From Polytrichum commune (Eukaryota > Streptophyta > Polytrichopsida > Polytrichales > Polytrichaceae): 64,000 nt of DNA. The notes under the pieces are model-generated. The model saw nothing but the letters and a program-made list of their open reading frames with translations, made no database searches and was not told the origin of the DNA. The stretch lies in assembly GCA_950295325.1 (NCBI GenBank), contig OX485806.1, forward strand, positions 23,870,001 through 23,934,000, written 5' to 3'. Below are positions 13,999 to 27,500 of the stretch, one piece after another; positions within the stretch are counted from its first letter, which is position 1, and every line of letters starts with the position of its first letter. The translations under genes and the position numbers were made by a program.

Positions 13999-14060
13999 CA
14001 CCTTATCTGTTGGGTTTCATCCATCTAGATTCGGATGGATGAAACCCAATGGATAAGGTG
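13999..14060. repeat. Hairpin: 27-nt arms, 8-nt loop
   Basis: Left arm CACCTTATCTGTTGGGTTTC... (13999-14025) pairs with 14034-14060 at 25 of 27 positions around the loop TAGATTCG. Length and near-perfect pairing would suit a MITE fossil or a small-RNA precursor; the sequence alone does not decide. Confidence 0.7.
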
Positions 14061-14389
14061 ATGTCGAGGTGTGTTGTTTATGTGTGACTTTGCTATGTTT
14101 ATTTAGTGTTGTTTGTTAGTGGTGGTTGGTACTCGAGTTGCAGTGACACACGATCGTTATTTACACGACACCATAATCGCAAAATTTAGATATTAATTGA
14201 CCACAAAAATACACCGACCAAGTGCAAATATTGCTTGGTGACGGAATATTACATGTACAATTGCCACAAGCTTATCATAAAATATAAATTAGGCCACCAC
14301 TAAGGTTTTTCACCGAAAAAAGAAGGAGCAAAAAATGAATCCGGCTTGAGAAATTGTTTGGCTCCAAAAGCTCATGATTGGTTGAGTCT

Positions 14390-16440
14390 ATGAAAGCACA
14401 CCTCATGACAATTAACGCGGAAGGCCTAAATGGTCACCTCACGGTGTCTAAATTAGGCGATGTTGTTATAAGCATTAGATCTAAAGTAGACATTTTATGC
14501 CTCCAAAAACATAAACTACAAGGGGACGATCTTAACATGCCATGTTTAAAGTAGTATGGCCTCAAGCATGTTCACGGTCAAGAGTTGTCTCCCCGTGCTA
14601 TTCAACCACGGACCCCACTAGAAGAGCAAGTAAAGGGGGAGTACCTATACTTATGCATCCCCACATGATGAAGTTTCATTGTTGACTCCGGATATTGTAC
14701 GGATAATAAAGGAATTTAAATTATAATGTCAAGAATCATGGGAGGTGACGTTGAAGTGATGTGTGTTTATGATTCCAATATGTCCCAAGAAATTATGGAT
14801 CTTAAGAATGAGCTCACTGCCAACGTACATGCGAATGTCGATGGATTATAGCTAGTGATTTAAGTATGGTAGAAACAAAGAAGGACAAGACTTCTACAAA
14901 CGGGAAGCTGATGAGTAGAGAATAGTTGTTACTATAGGAGAGGCTTAAGAATGCACTCCAAATTTGGGGATTTTTTCTTTGCAAACAATGGGCTCTATTG
15001 TTCACAAAAAACCTTCATGAAATTGGTTTATGTGTTTTTGCTCAATTTGATCACAACCAATCATTCTTATAACATAAAACCTTAACAAACTCCATATAAA
15101 ATAATATATCATTCATATTGATGATGTGACATTGGATCACCATCCGACTATGTCAAATTCAATTATGTGTCCCTTCTCTATGAAATGTTAAATAAAAGGC
15201 CAATGTCTACCACCTCTCAAAAGCCCATGGAGAGATGAAGAAATTTCAGGAGTGAAGACCACATGTGAAATGTTTCTTCTCCAAACTAAGGAGAATCAAA
15301 TTTTGGTATAAATTCTTTTGCAAATAGAAGACCAACGAATTTTGCCCAAATGGAGGTGACCAAATGTGCATAATTGGTTGTGGCTCAAACCCAATTCCAA
15401 GTTGCCATGAGTTCCACGACTGCTCGAAGGGAAGTATGACACGTACGAGAAGAAATAAACAAAGTGGAGGTTCACAACTCTTAAAGGAGAAGCATAAGAT
15501 CAAAAAACTAAATGAATCTAAATTGGAGACTACTTCACCAATGAATTATTTGCATATACAAGGAGAAATCACTTAATCACTTGAAGATCTAAAAAGGATG
15601 ACATATGACACAATTATCACATATAGACTTGTTTTGGAGAAAATGTGTACATATTACTATTTTAAATTATGTACGTTACACTCATATACCATAGGTTGTG
15701 AATCTTTGTTCCAATATCTTCTCCAACATATATCTAGGAAGATTTCATATGTCACTCATACAATCTTAGATAATGAGGTGTCCATGGAAGACTTCTCATC
15801 CTCTCTTAAGGTGATGACTAACAACGAAACATATGGACCGAATAGTCCCATTGCATAATGCTTCAAAGTTTGTTGGTCATTCATTAAGGAAAATTATCTC
15901 AACATCGTTCAAGTTGTTTTCCAAGTTGATAGATTCTCAAATGGTGCTACCAAATGTTTTGTTGCTCTCTTTGAAATGTGATATTTAAAAATAATTCCCC
16001 ATTTGTACACCAATTATTTTGCTCTATAAGACATCCAAGGTCTTTGCAAAAGCACTTCAACAAAGACTTCAACCAATTTTTTTTTGGAGGTGATTGATAG
16101 TGATGGATCCGTTTTTCTTCCTCTTCAAAACATTCTTGATAACATATTTCTTTCACATGAGGTGTGAAAATGGGCAAAACAATTCAAACAATCTTTTTTC
16201 TTCTTAAAATCAACTATATGAAAGCTATGATAAGATAGTTTGGGATCTCATACACAAAATGAGAATGCCTCAATTATTTGTAGATAGACTCAAACTTCTA
16301 TTTCACGATGATGGGGCCACGGTGAATCATAATAGTCAACCAATGCCTAGTTCCAATGCATCTCTCTTTTGGATGAAAAGACTCAACAAGTAATTGCTCA
16401 ATATACGGATGATACCTATTTTACAGTAAAAAAAATAACA
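14390..16440 (+). mobile_element. Decayed L1-type LINE: endonuclease plus part of reverse transcriptase
   Basis: Translating across frameshifts and stops gives LINE hallmarks in the right order. Near 14455-14530 the endonuclease start reads about SIRSKVDILCLQKHKL. Near 15140 there is a degenerate SD-type motif. Near 15850-15960 is CWSFIKENYLNIVQ, typical of the segment before RT motifs. Near 16110-16170 is LQNILDNIFLSHEV. Near 16400-16430 is QYTDDTYFTV, the YADD catalytic motif with A changed to T. Stops and shifts are too frequent for function. Similarity ends soon after the catalytic motif. Confidence 0.8.
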
Positions 16441-17479
16441 ATCATATTTTGCAATATGATTCAAAAACGACACTTAGGAATGTTGGGAGCTCAATCTGAA
16501 TTTGAGTCTCCAAACGAAACTTTTTGAGCATCCAACTATCATATTATGCATGCCATGGAGGAGGATCGAACAGACACTCCATTCACGTCGGTCTCCTCCG
16601 GAGACCGAAGTTTTTCTCTCTTATGCATGCCTACAAAACGGGAGTTGAACATTGAGTCATTTTATGGACCGATTCATGTGTTGACATAGAACCCCAAGTT
16701 CCCAAAGGTGCGTTAACACATAACCACCACGGTGGTTGAAGAGTAGATTTGTCCTTAACAATTGTCTCTCTCATTGGTCAAATTTGGGACTAGAGACAAA
16801 CACTCTTTTGGATTCTAGTGGGAAGGTGGTCTCATAATAACCACATCCTACAAGTTTTTCTCTTATGCTTTGGCCTTGAAATTCTCTCCCATTATTACTA
16901 CATAGTACACACAAAAAGAATAGAGACAAAGAAAGTAAACTACAACTATCACGATTATTCCCCTATTACACATTGTATTGTAGTTGGGCAAGTAAGAATA
17001 GTTATGGTTGTGGTTGTCATCAATACACCTTCTCCTTAGTGCCTGTCAAAGCTAGGAGCAATATAAGTACACTATGACCATCAACATGCCATCAACCACT
17101 AGGACGGTAGTTGTGTGTAAATGTACCTTCGTATAAAGTCAAAATTACTTTATGACATGTAGAGCTAGCCATTTGTGGGCTATTAATGTGCGAGTGTGTC
17201 TTCTTACTTATTACCACTAAAAATATATAAATGTAGAACATATTGGGAAAGTAGTGCTAGTAATCATCATTAATGATTGTGTACGTTGAAATTTGAGACA
17301 AATATTGATTGGAACATAGAAAAAAACAAAGCTTAGGAATGCAATCTCAATTTTCTCAAAAACTTCTTGAGAAAACTTCATGCACATATTCATTTCTTAA
17401 CAAATGGCTTCTTTCATCCACAAGTGAGATTAAGGAAATTGAATTGAAAGAAAAAGAAAAAAACATTATGAGACATTAT
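16441..17479. other. Intergenic between two LINE pieces
   Basis: Holds a small perfect palindrome, TCGGTCTCC-TCC-GGAGACCGA (near 16588-16608), and otherwise nothing recognisable. Confidence 0.5.
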
Positions 17480-18326
17480 TAGGGCCTCCACGAAATGGGC
17501 ATGAACTCAATATCAAATGGACAAGGATTTCTTTGAGGGTGTCAAGGAAAAACAAATTAATACAAGTATCCAATCTATGACAAACAAGGAAGGGAAAGAC
17601 CTTGCCTTCATGGAGGCAATGGTAGAGTATGCATATAGGTTCTACAAGAAATTAGTTAAGAGTAGCCAACTCCCCAAGGAGGAATATTGGGAGAAGGTCT
17701 CTTACTTTGGTCACTACAAAAATCAATGAAGACGTTATTGAATGCCTCGCAATTATGAAATTAGAGGATGCCATGAAACTACTCCCAATGGATTTTTCAA
17801 TTAAAGAAAAACTTTGGCTAGGGTTTAGAAAACATCCTTTGAAAGTGTACAATGAGGTATGAAGGAAAGGATGTATTAGGGTAGACCTCAACAGAGGGTT
17901 ATTATCCTTATAACCTAAAAGAGGGGACAAGCCTAACCTCGAGAGTAGGAGACTTATCACATTATTGGGAGCTCTTTACAAAATCGTAGTAATGGCAAAT
18001 CATTAGATATGACCAAAAATGTTATATCAAAGGAAGAAACATTATTTATACTATTATTCAACTTTTGAAACTATATATTGGGCTTTTGAATATAATTAGT
18101 CTACACATTTGCTTCTATTCGATTTGAAAAAGCTACGATTGTGTGATACAAAGCATGATGATAAAAAGGGATCCCTTGGGCAAATTAACACTCTTTACAT
18201 TCGTCCATGGTGTACAATTGGAACCAATGGAAATCATAATGATACTTTTTGACTCACTAGATAAGGATGCCCCCTTGCATCTTTCTTTTATCTCTTTGTA
18301 GCCAACTGCATGGGCCACATGATCCA

Positions 18327-18345
18327 AAGAAGAAGAAGAAGAAGG
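18327..18345. repeat. (GAA)n microsatellite
   Basis: Six AAG/GAA units inside the second LINE remnant, which explains the lysine run in the overlapping ORF. Confidence 0.85.
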
Positions 18346-18998
18346 TATTAAGGGCAATAATCTTCCTAACTTTACATGTACTATCATTGACAATAAATTT
18401 ACACATGACACTATTTTGTACCTTCCACGTAACAAACAAAACCTCTCCAACATCAAGCAGACTCTTGACAATTTTGCCCCTCGCATCAAGAACTCAAATA
18501 AACTGGCATGACTCCATGGATTTCCATTGGGTAACCAAGGCTCCCACAAGTTTTCATTGGGGGGTTGACAATACCTTGAATGGGTTCCAAAAGGGGAATT
18601 TACTCGATGCCTAAGATAATAATTGGATGCAATGTTATAGATGAAAAACATTTAGTTGTGGTCTTCGAACAATTCAAAAATAAACTTTCTTATTGCTGCA
18701 TCATTTACCACTTCCATGTGAGTTGAGTTCTTATTGCTAACCAAGTCCTCCTAGCCTCCTCCATATGTTATGTATTTTATTGTTGGGGCCCACACACCAA
18801 GTCTATTGACAATGCCCACATCAAAAATTATGTCTAGTAAGGTGAAAACGGAGTATAAATTCTCATGCAATGTCAATTGGGAAACCCTTATGCCTCCTAT
18901 CAAGCTCGGTGGTCTTAAGGTCATTAACATGGAAAATAAAAATTTCGTCCTTCTTGCTAGACTTAGTAGAAGTCTCATCCCTGGAATGCTCCTTGGAA

Positions 18999-19000
<2 letters not shown>

Positions 19001-19047
<47 letters not shown>
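19001..19047. repeat. (TA)n microsatellite
   Basis: About 23 TA units in a row within the LINE remnant. It creates artificial Ile-Tyr repeat ORFs on both strands. Confidence 0.97.
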
Positions 19048-19049
<2 letters not shown>

Positions 19050-21357
19050 CTTGAAACTCATAAAAGCAAAGATTGGACTGCATAAGCACATTAATGTTGA
19101 TGCAAATAAAATCAAAGGCACATGCTATGTCCTTTGGTGGGTTTTTGGGAAGGCTTGGACTAAGGTCAGGACTCATAATGAACCAATAAAATTTGAATAT
19201 ATTAAAAAACAACCTCTTTTCTCCAACTCACTCATCTTAAATTGGAAAGGGGAGATGATCGACGACCAATCATCTTGTCTTGATAAAAAAAAAAATGGGC
19301 TCAAAATATTTGTAGCATTGATGATCTTTGGGATGAAAGGAACCATGATTGGGAAGTCTTGAGGAACTCATCATTGTGATGAGCACCAAGAAAACACAAG
19401 GGGAAAAAACACACACACAAACATCATCACCAATATTGTTCCCCATCAATGGTGCCAAAGGCAATTGGGTTCAAGCATGTAAAGATGCATGTATCACCAT
19501 TTTCAAACTCAAAACCCTCGTCATTGGTACTCACTTTAAGCAAAGTAGAAATGGCCCTCAACTCCTTATAACTGCCAAGAATGTTTCCCTCATCTCTCAC
19601 CTCACTTTGGAAAGCATTAAGGTCATTACTACTAATAACTTCACAATCGACTCAACTATACCTCATAGAATTGATCATCAACGGAACCACTTCTACTCGA
19701 TGGTACATGGCCCAATAAAAAACTTCGTATGGGATCCTCATGAATGGTCTCGTGAATTATTTTGCCCAAATGAAGGAGGTGGTTTATTTAACTTTACCAC
19801 CAAATTGGGTTATGCAATCAGGTTTGACGCTAAAATCAAGGAAAGCAAAGCTCCTACCACGCTAGAAGAAATGGAATCTTGGACACAAGAAGTGCAAACA
19901 TGTCATTGATATTTTGTGGCGTGAAAGAAAGCCTAAGAAACTCCAAGTTTTCATGTGGTATCCTAGTGGGAACATACAAAAGTTTTGATATTTAGCATCG
20001 TAGAGCCCCTCACATGTTGCTCTATGGAGTGTAAAGCTCCTAAGAAAATTTGGAAGCTTTTTGGTAACATCATGCTCAACTCCAACAAACTTTGGCATTT
20101 CATGGAATTTTTTGTCTCATGCATTACCCTACGATTAGATGAGGCACCCACTACATTATCAACCACAAAAGATAAAGCACGTTTGGGATGTGCTTAGAAG
20201 TGCAGTTATTTGGCAAATTTGGTGCACTAGATGTAGGAACACGTTTGTGGACAAAAATATGATTGTTTCACAAAATTTCCACATGGCACAAAGCAACACC
20301 ATCCATGCTAGTATGGCACTCATGGATTTATTCACAAAATATGTTGGAGTTAGGAGTGCAAGAAATCAATTGGCAATTGATGCTAAATTTGATTAGTATG
20401 TGTTGCGTCAAATGGGTGTTGTGAACAACCAATCTCTCTCACCTTAAGTGGATGTTACCCCCCCCCCCCCCGCGGTGCCCTTTTTGTTACCAACTTTGTC
20501 GGTTTTTCTATACCAACACTTGACTAATGCCTTGCCCACACTGGGGCCAATCATTGCTCTTTGGTAGCAGGACGGGTCCATCTCGATAGGGAAAATTCAC
20601 CTCCTTAAAGAACGTACCGCCATCGACAAGGATTTTTCATCCTACTCACATAAACCTTAGTGGGTGTTATGTATAGTAGTTTCAGCCATTTACTTCATTT
20701 ACACTAAAGACAAAATGAATATTCTCCCACAATTGTGAGCTGGTCATTGGTCCTAGTGTGGGCATGCTATAAGGGGTGCCCTTTCCTCATTTTGGTTTTA
20801 TGAATTTTTGTGATTCTTCCCCACCAAAAAAACAAGGGATCTTGGAATGTTCTTTGGCCCAAATTCTTGCACAAGAAAAGGTCACATACTAAGATTCAAT
20901 ACGCATTACTTGACATGGTGGTGTGTCCTAAATGAAGAAAACATGGGAGGAACAAACTTTGAGTGAGAGATCATACTAGCTCATTTGACGGCTCAAGATC
21001 TAGGAATCTCTATCTAACGGTTGATTTTCATCACACCCAAACTTCCAAATGCTTTGGATCCAACGGCCCAAAGCTCCCGTGTATAAGATCAACGGCTACC
21101 GATGCACGAGCCTACCCAATCCTTGAAAGCGAGTACCATTGGACCGTCCGATGGAGAGTTAGATCGGACGACATACAAGGACTTAGGGGAACACATCAAA
21201 CGGCTTGGCTTTCACAACACTAAAGAGGCAAGCATGTTAGATGGAGTGGTGGACATTTAACTGTATTGCCGATTAGGCTTCGACTACATACTCAATGTGG
21301 GCCCTAGGTGCCGGTGAACTTGAATATTCATGTCATGACCAAGAGGGTTGGGGCCAC

Positions 21358-21370
21358 TTATAAATAGTAG
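21358..21370 (+). promoter_or_regulatory. TATA-like motif in LTR-like sequence
   Basis: TTATAAATAGTAG lies after a stretch (20960-21200) with AACGGTTGATTTTC, CCAACGGCCC and GACCGTCCGATGG motifs that are common in non-coding parts of plant transposons. No paired LTR is visible in the window, so this is only a hint of a solo LTR or MULE fragment. Confidence 0.3.
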
Positions 21371-22135
21371 GCATCAAAATTCCTTGTGTGAATGACCTCA
21401 AGAAACCATTAAAATAGTGTTACTAACAACTGAAGTTGGATCTTGATTATTTTATGCAAACAAATTCACATGACATGTGTTGAGATTTGGATCTAGTTTT
21501 TTGCTCAACCCAACTCTCAACACAAGTCCCAAGCCTCGCCTCCAGAAAGTGTTGTCATGTAGGCATCCATGTCATATTTGGGACTCCGCGTGAACTAACC
21601 CTAAACATTTCATTTCAACATATTTAGTCTAATTTGTTTGTCCAGATTTGTTCATTGTTTCATAAAAAGAAATTGTGAGTATTCCATATCACATGGAACA
21701 AGGCCAACCGTGTTGTGTAATAGTATGACACAAACTTATGTGTGTGGGTTGTTACACAATGGACATGTACACAAGAAGTGTGCTTTACTAAATTGGTGTG
21801 TTTGAAGGATGAATGTTTTAAACAATACAATATTTCACATCAATGTTGTAGATAGAATAAACAAAACAAATAAATGTGTAAGATGAAAAATAAGTTGCGT
21901 CAATCTTCCTACGATCAAATGCATTTTTCCAGAATGAAGAGTGAAACATGTTAATTTTCTTCCTCATAGGGGAATAAATAAAATGTTTCCCTATTGAATT
22001 GATGTGTGTCAACTTTTCTAGAAAAAATGCTAGTTCTTTTTCTCTTCAATAGAATTAATGCTAGAGCATGCTCTTGATGTCCACTAAGTAGACAAATTAA
22101 CGTAGCCCAAATGGAATGATCTACAAGCAATCTTA

Positions 22136-22579
22136 TCCTCCCTTCCCACTTGACTTTAGCTAAGCCTAAAAGTTGGTTCTAAAAGCATTGCCTTCACACC
22201 GTCGACACTATTTAGTTTCGACCTAGACACGAGGCAAGAATGTAGGACCTTTAAAAGTGTCGCCTCCCACCCTTGTGATTGGTTGCTTTTTAGTCTGAGT
22301 TGTGAGGGCATGAGGAGCTTCATTAACAAAAACCGATGGTAAGATAGATGAGCAGTAAGGCATTTGGGGATGGGACAAAAATGATCCAACATTTTCATTG
22401 CTTGATAGATAGAACAATGAACATGTGTGAAAGCTACTTAACTAAAACCTACTCGAAAATCTCCAGAGCAAGTTCTTGTAGGTGCATTGGGATAGTTGGA
22501 TGCCTCTGCTATAACCAACATAATTTTACCCAATTTTTAGGGAAGACTTTGGTTATTTGATAAAGTTGGGAAGGGGGCA
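22136..22579 (+). mobile_element. TIR element of the TCCCCACTTGACTTTA family, copy E, 444 bp
   Basis: Left end TCCTCCCTTCCCACTTGACT; right end ...AAGTTGGGAAGGGGGCA. Flanked by TTA at 22133-22135 and 22580-22582. It matches 28146-28668 in inverse orientation along most of its length, including a shared frame around KTYSKIS.ASSCRCIGIVG. Confidence 0.82.
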
Positions 22580-23695
22580 TTAGGTAGATGGAATGACAAA
22601 TTATGCCATGTGAATAAGCATTCTACTTTCTTGAATATCTCTCAATTTAGATGTTGTGCTCATGTTTAGAGTTGATATTGTTCCTATCTTATGATAAAGC
22701 CCATGATACAACTATGTAACAACACTAAGAGCAATGGAATGCTATAAACACATGTCTCAAAACCGACAACCACCCCTTGGTAAATAGACGGCTTATGTAC
22801 ACAATCACTAATAATTGACATTTAGGTATATTTGGATAAATCACTTCTCCAAAAACAATAAGGAATATGCACATGGGAATCAAAACATCAAGTGACAATA
22901 ACAAAAGTAATAACATAACAACCGCAACTTCGAATGCTTGTATTCCATGTTTGCTAACCATCATATTTGTGTAGTTTCGTGATCTAGTACTGCACATCAT
23001 CTTGGACGGTTGAAATTGTCTAGAATTCATGCATAAATCCAAATATTCTCAAACCACAATCGGGTTTGTGTAGAATTCTACTTACCACAATGCCTTATTG
23101 ATTTCAGATCATATATTATTATCTTACAAATTACGGGGAAATCGCTTGATATTGTGATAAATTGCAAATAAAATTTTGGAATAGATAGAATGCCAATTCC
23201 CAAATTCCAAATGACTCAAACACTTGATAGCTTGTCCGTTAAAGTGGAGTCAATGTGAAGGTCCACTTCATGAACACTTCATTAATTAAATTCATGTGCT
23301 TATGTCCTACTTTAAAGAGGTGGATAATGGCACGTGAGAGTTGAATGCATGTGTGATTATGTACATATGTACCTATGTACTCATATCAATGAATTATTTG
23401 GGATTTGCATTAGAATAATGGCAGTTGCTTGCCCAAAAGATGCCGAAATTACGGTTACATTAAAAAGACGTCACGTATTGCTATGGAAAGAAAGTTTTTT
23501 CTTTTTTCAATTACATAAACAATCGTACACAAAGACTCTATATTGCGGCTATCCTCCCGGGCCATGGGAATATAAAGAGGAACATACATGCGTGAGAAAC
23601 ATCGTCCTTGAGGTGGTGGAGGAAGATGAAGACCATGCCGATCCCAACCCTTAAATAATGCAACCTTCCTTTGCTCCAAGGCCTTTAAAGGCATA

Positions 23696-24553
23696 CAGTC
23701 CACCCTCTATAAGTGTTAACAATTGGGAGTGGTAATATTGTTAACACTTATAGAAATATAGAGTTTAACAAATCAAAACATAACATGTATAAATGTAACA
23801 CAAGTAAAATATTGTTATAATACCAAATGAAGTTCCAAAATACAATTGAGGAGTCTCACTCCTCCATTTCCACTCCTCTAGGATGGAAGAAGGCATCTAT
23901 AGAGGTCTGAACTCTGAAGCCTTCCCCATCTCTATTGTCCTAGATTAAATTGAAAGACAGATGCAAACTGACTCTAAACCACAAGGACACAAACCCTATC
24001 CACAAAAAATAATACAGCACCCTCAAAATTAATTAGACAAAACTCGCCGCCGCTGCCGCGGGAGACTTGGAAGGCAGATTTCGGCCAACCATAACTCACT
24101 CGTTAGAAGTCGGAATTCGACAAAACTACTACCATTGGAATCGTCTCCTCAATAGCTTTCTAATGGTATGTGATTTTCCCTACAAGTCTGAAATTCGAAA
24201 ACAACATTCTCAGAAATTCGAACGCTGGTAGACTAGCTCAACCTGCTAGGGTAAACTGAGTTGACGAGGGAGGGACTTGCAGTCAATATCCTAAACCCTA
24301 ATCATTTCTAAATGGGGGGTATGTTACAGTATATTACATGTGCTATGTTACAATATATTGTATTGTATGGTATTATATAGTATAATAATAAGTTAACAGA
24401 TATAGAGGGCAAAATTACAAAGAGGGGAGTAGCCAATCAATTAACACTTAACACTTAACGTTATTGTAGTCTCCCCAAGTAGGGAGTAGAAAAAATGTTA
24501 ACACTTATGGAATTTTAACACTTATAGAGGTAACACTTATAGAGGGTGGACTG
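23696..24553. mobile_element. Pogo/Emigrant-like Tc1-mariner non-autonomous element, 858 bp
   Basis: Perfect 23-bp inverted termini starting CAGTCCACCCTCTATAAGTG, flanked by TA (23694-23695 and 24554-24555). The terminus resembles the plant Emigrant/Lemi1 pattern CAGTNNNACCTCTATAA. Subterminal TAACACTTATAG motifs recur near both ends (for example 24511, 24523, 24532), as expected of transposase-binding sites. It has no transposase ORF. A GC-richer insert-like stretch near 24047-24260 resembles LTR-type sequence. Confidence 0.85.
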
Positions 24554-24559
24554 TATTAC

Positions 24560-27500
24560 TTCCCTTTGAAAGAAACCGCATCCAAACCTAGTAAGGTAGG
24601 GGTGGCAATTTCCGTGCGGGTCTTAAAGTCGACCCCTATGTCGGAAGTACCTTTTTAGGTGCTTTTACCTGGGTTTACAAAAGCACCTTTCAAGGTGTTT
24701 TTACCGTTCACAGTGCTGCCAACATTTCATTGGCTGCCAGTGGTCGGTTTTAGAAATCCACCTTGTGGATATATCATGTACCCTATGTGCGAGTGTTGGT
24801 CACTTTACAAGGTTTCCTTTAAAAATTTGTAGGAAATCATAAACATGCTGGAAATTTTTGATTTTTTCATAGTTGCTCTTGCACCAACTTTGCGGAGCAC
24901 TCAAAATTTATAAAAAAATAGTTTTAGCATCCCAACTAGGCACATCTGAAATTTGGACGGAAATAGCCACCCCTACCTTAGGCATCAACCTCCGCCAGGT
25001 GTCCACCAAGCTCGTGGGCCGCCCACGTGGCATGCCACATGTGTTCGATTGCCACCTTGGCAATCTTCGGTAAAACGTTGGAGTGCCTTGACATTCAATC
25101 ACACTTTTTGAGCCTTCCATGGTATCCCCCCATGGCCAATTCACGGTGAGACACACTACTTATTTACCCTTTGCCTCTTAAGAAAAGGGTTAGAAACAAA
25201 TGATAAATGAAGAGCAATGTTTGTCCTCACTGTCTTGTTCCTTATTGCTTGGAGGTCATGTTGGGATGGGGGATGAATGTGATGGGAATTTATTGGACTA
25301 CAAATCTTTCGAGTTCGTGCGGTTCCTCATTTTTTCCATGTGTGTCACTTTTGATGCTATCAAGGTGGGGTTTCTGGCTAAAAAAGTGAGATTCATTCTA
25401 TCTCTTTTTTTTCTTTTTTTTTGGCACAAATTGAAAATTGAATTGCAGAGAGAACCCAAAATACAACCAACCCGGCCGAAACAATGCAGCCCGAGTGGAA
25501 ATCAAGAAATAATGCTCATCTAAGGCCTATCCTTCCAAGCAAGGACTAAGTTGCTTTGGGTCACGATAAGACCTTTGACCCCCCAAGTCAAATCAAATTT
25601 GTTAAGAATGTCATGGTAGGCCACGTCCGGGGCTTTATCCAAATCCCTAAGCGTCCGTTTCCATTCAATCCTCCCGTATCCATGCAAGGCATCCCAAATG
25701 ATTTGATGTGTTTTCTCAACGGGCCATTACAATTTATGAAAAATCAAATTATCCCATTGCCGCTAGATGATCCATGGAAGACCACTTCTTAAGAAGAACC
25801 ACATGTGACTGAACCGTTTGAGTGCTTTGCACAAAGGTTGATAAAAAAAAACATTGCAACATGGAAAAAAATCTCTCTCATGTGGAGGCCACACATGTTA
25901 AAAATGCATGTTCTAAAACCTTAACATGTGCCTAACTTCGAGGATCTTGGGTTCAAGGTCGATCCCTCCTTTTTTCAGTTAAAACCATTTGGTTCCAACT
26001 CTAATTGGAAATAGAGGTTCAAACCTTGGAAAATCATTGTATTGGATCATAGTTGAAAGCAAATGTTTATACCCATATAAAGAGGGACCGACCTTGAAAC
26101 CAAACTCCTCAAAGTTAGGCACATGTCAAGGTTGAGATTCTTTTACCTTGGCTTACCAAACTCCATTTCACAATTGGCGTCTTTGACCGTGTGTGGCCGC
26201 CCCTTCATGGCATAAACTATATGACCTCCACTGCAAGGATTTTCTCAATAAAGAAAATATTGTTCTTTCTAAAATTGGACGACAAGACGGACGTGGCCCT
26301 CAAATTATAATCATATACACATATATGCAAATTTGACATGTGAGGATTTTAATTTTCCAAATTTAGTGTTCGTTTGCTTCCACTAGAGGTGATCAAAGTC
26401 CATCGACCGAATGTTGGGTGTCTCTCATATTGAGCTCGAGTGCTATATTTGGAACTTGCTTGCACTTCAAGGCATTGCCCAACCTGCGAAAAGACAACTT
26501 GTTTTTACAACAGGGCGACACCCACATGCAAGAAAACTTGGCTCCTCGCTGGGGTCTTATAAGTGACCTTCTTCGACGAGGACCCAATTCACCTTGGAAC
26601 GGCGTTCTCCTCCATACCGAATCAAAACCCAATGAGACGTGCGCCTATTTCTTGATGAGGTATATAAGAATCAATTGCGGATCAAGTGGGGAAGCATGGA
26701 TGATGATGGAGAGATACATGATGGCCTAGAACACTCTTCTCTTCTCCCCCGGGCAAGAGATGACCCCTCGGGTGGCTCATGGGGGCCATAAAGGCATATA
26801 CAAGCCGACCTTAGCATTAGATAGTTTCCGACATGGTGGGCGAGAGCTTCCTTGGAGTGTGAGCTGCACTAATAGAAACGGTTTCCATGCTTGGGGGATG
26901 GATATCCAAAGGATATACCGGTCGGCACACATGACCACAAATTTGATGAAGGCAAGCTTTTGCATCATGACACACTATGATTCCGTGAAGCCGGACCCAC
27001 ACCCAACTCAACACATCAATGTGGTCAACACACACGTAACTTCGACATACGCTTGTCTATTATACCCACTATATTGGAGTTCGAGGCTCACCAAATGATA
27101 ATTAGGCACCGTAAAAGTGTCCACCAAAAATAGGGGGCAACTGTTGTTCGTTGGTATATTATTTGTTGCAATTAACAAATTCTAGCTTGAGATATATATT
27201 AAGTAAGTCATGCACGTGTTGTTCGGTTACTTTTTCCTTCATTGGACACCTATATTTGGTTGGTGTGCGGTCCAGTGGGATCAAAGAACAAACAACATAG
27301 AGATACATATTGAAAAGAGATAGGGCTGCGTCGTCAAGTTTTATTACCTGCTTTACACTCAATAATGAACATGATTGGGAGGATCTATGTATTTGGTCGA
27401 GAAATCAACAAACGTGTACTTTCAATAATTATCACTAAATCAAGGGAGATCCATTTCAATACGAGCTCAGCTGATGCTTCATCGAACATTTGCTAAAGTG

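Larger units (their letters stand above)
17480..20450 (+). mobile_element. Decayed L1-type LINE: reverse transcriptase middle to C-terminal domain
   Basis: Order of remnants: RLITLLGALYKIV near 17950, a GCPLASFF-like RT segment near 18265, QINWHDSMDFHWVTKAP near 18495, GGLKVINMENKNFVLLARLS near 18910-18970, then a zf-RVT-like block with KKIWKLFGNIML near 20040 and DVLRSAVIWQIWCTRCRN near 20190. A (TA)n run interrupts it. Several stops and frameshifts are present. It may belong with the 5' piece at 14.4-16.4 kb, but both pieces carry RT N-terminal sequence, so two insertions are more likely. Confidence 0.8.

Noticed and set aside
18133-18651. 172-codon minus-strand frame, the longest single frame outside genes
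   Set aside because: Antisense to a recognisable LINE RT/C-terminal remnant; no domain of its own.
18751-19212. 153-codon minus-strand frame with Ile-Tyr repeats
   Set aside because: Produced by the (TA)n run on the opposite strand of a LINE remnant.
20458-20472. Long C or G runs here and at 102-119, 45121-45132, 54645-54658 as functional elements
   Set aside because: Homopolymers without partner structure; may also be sequencing-length uncertain.
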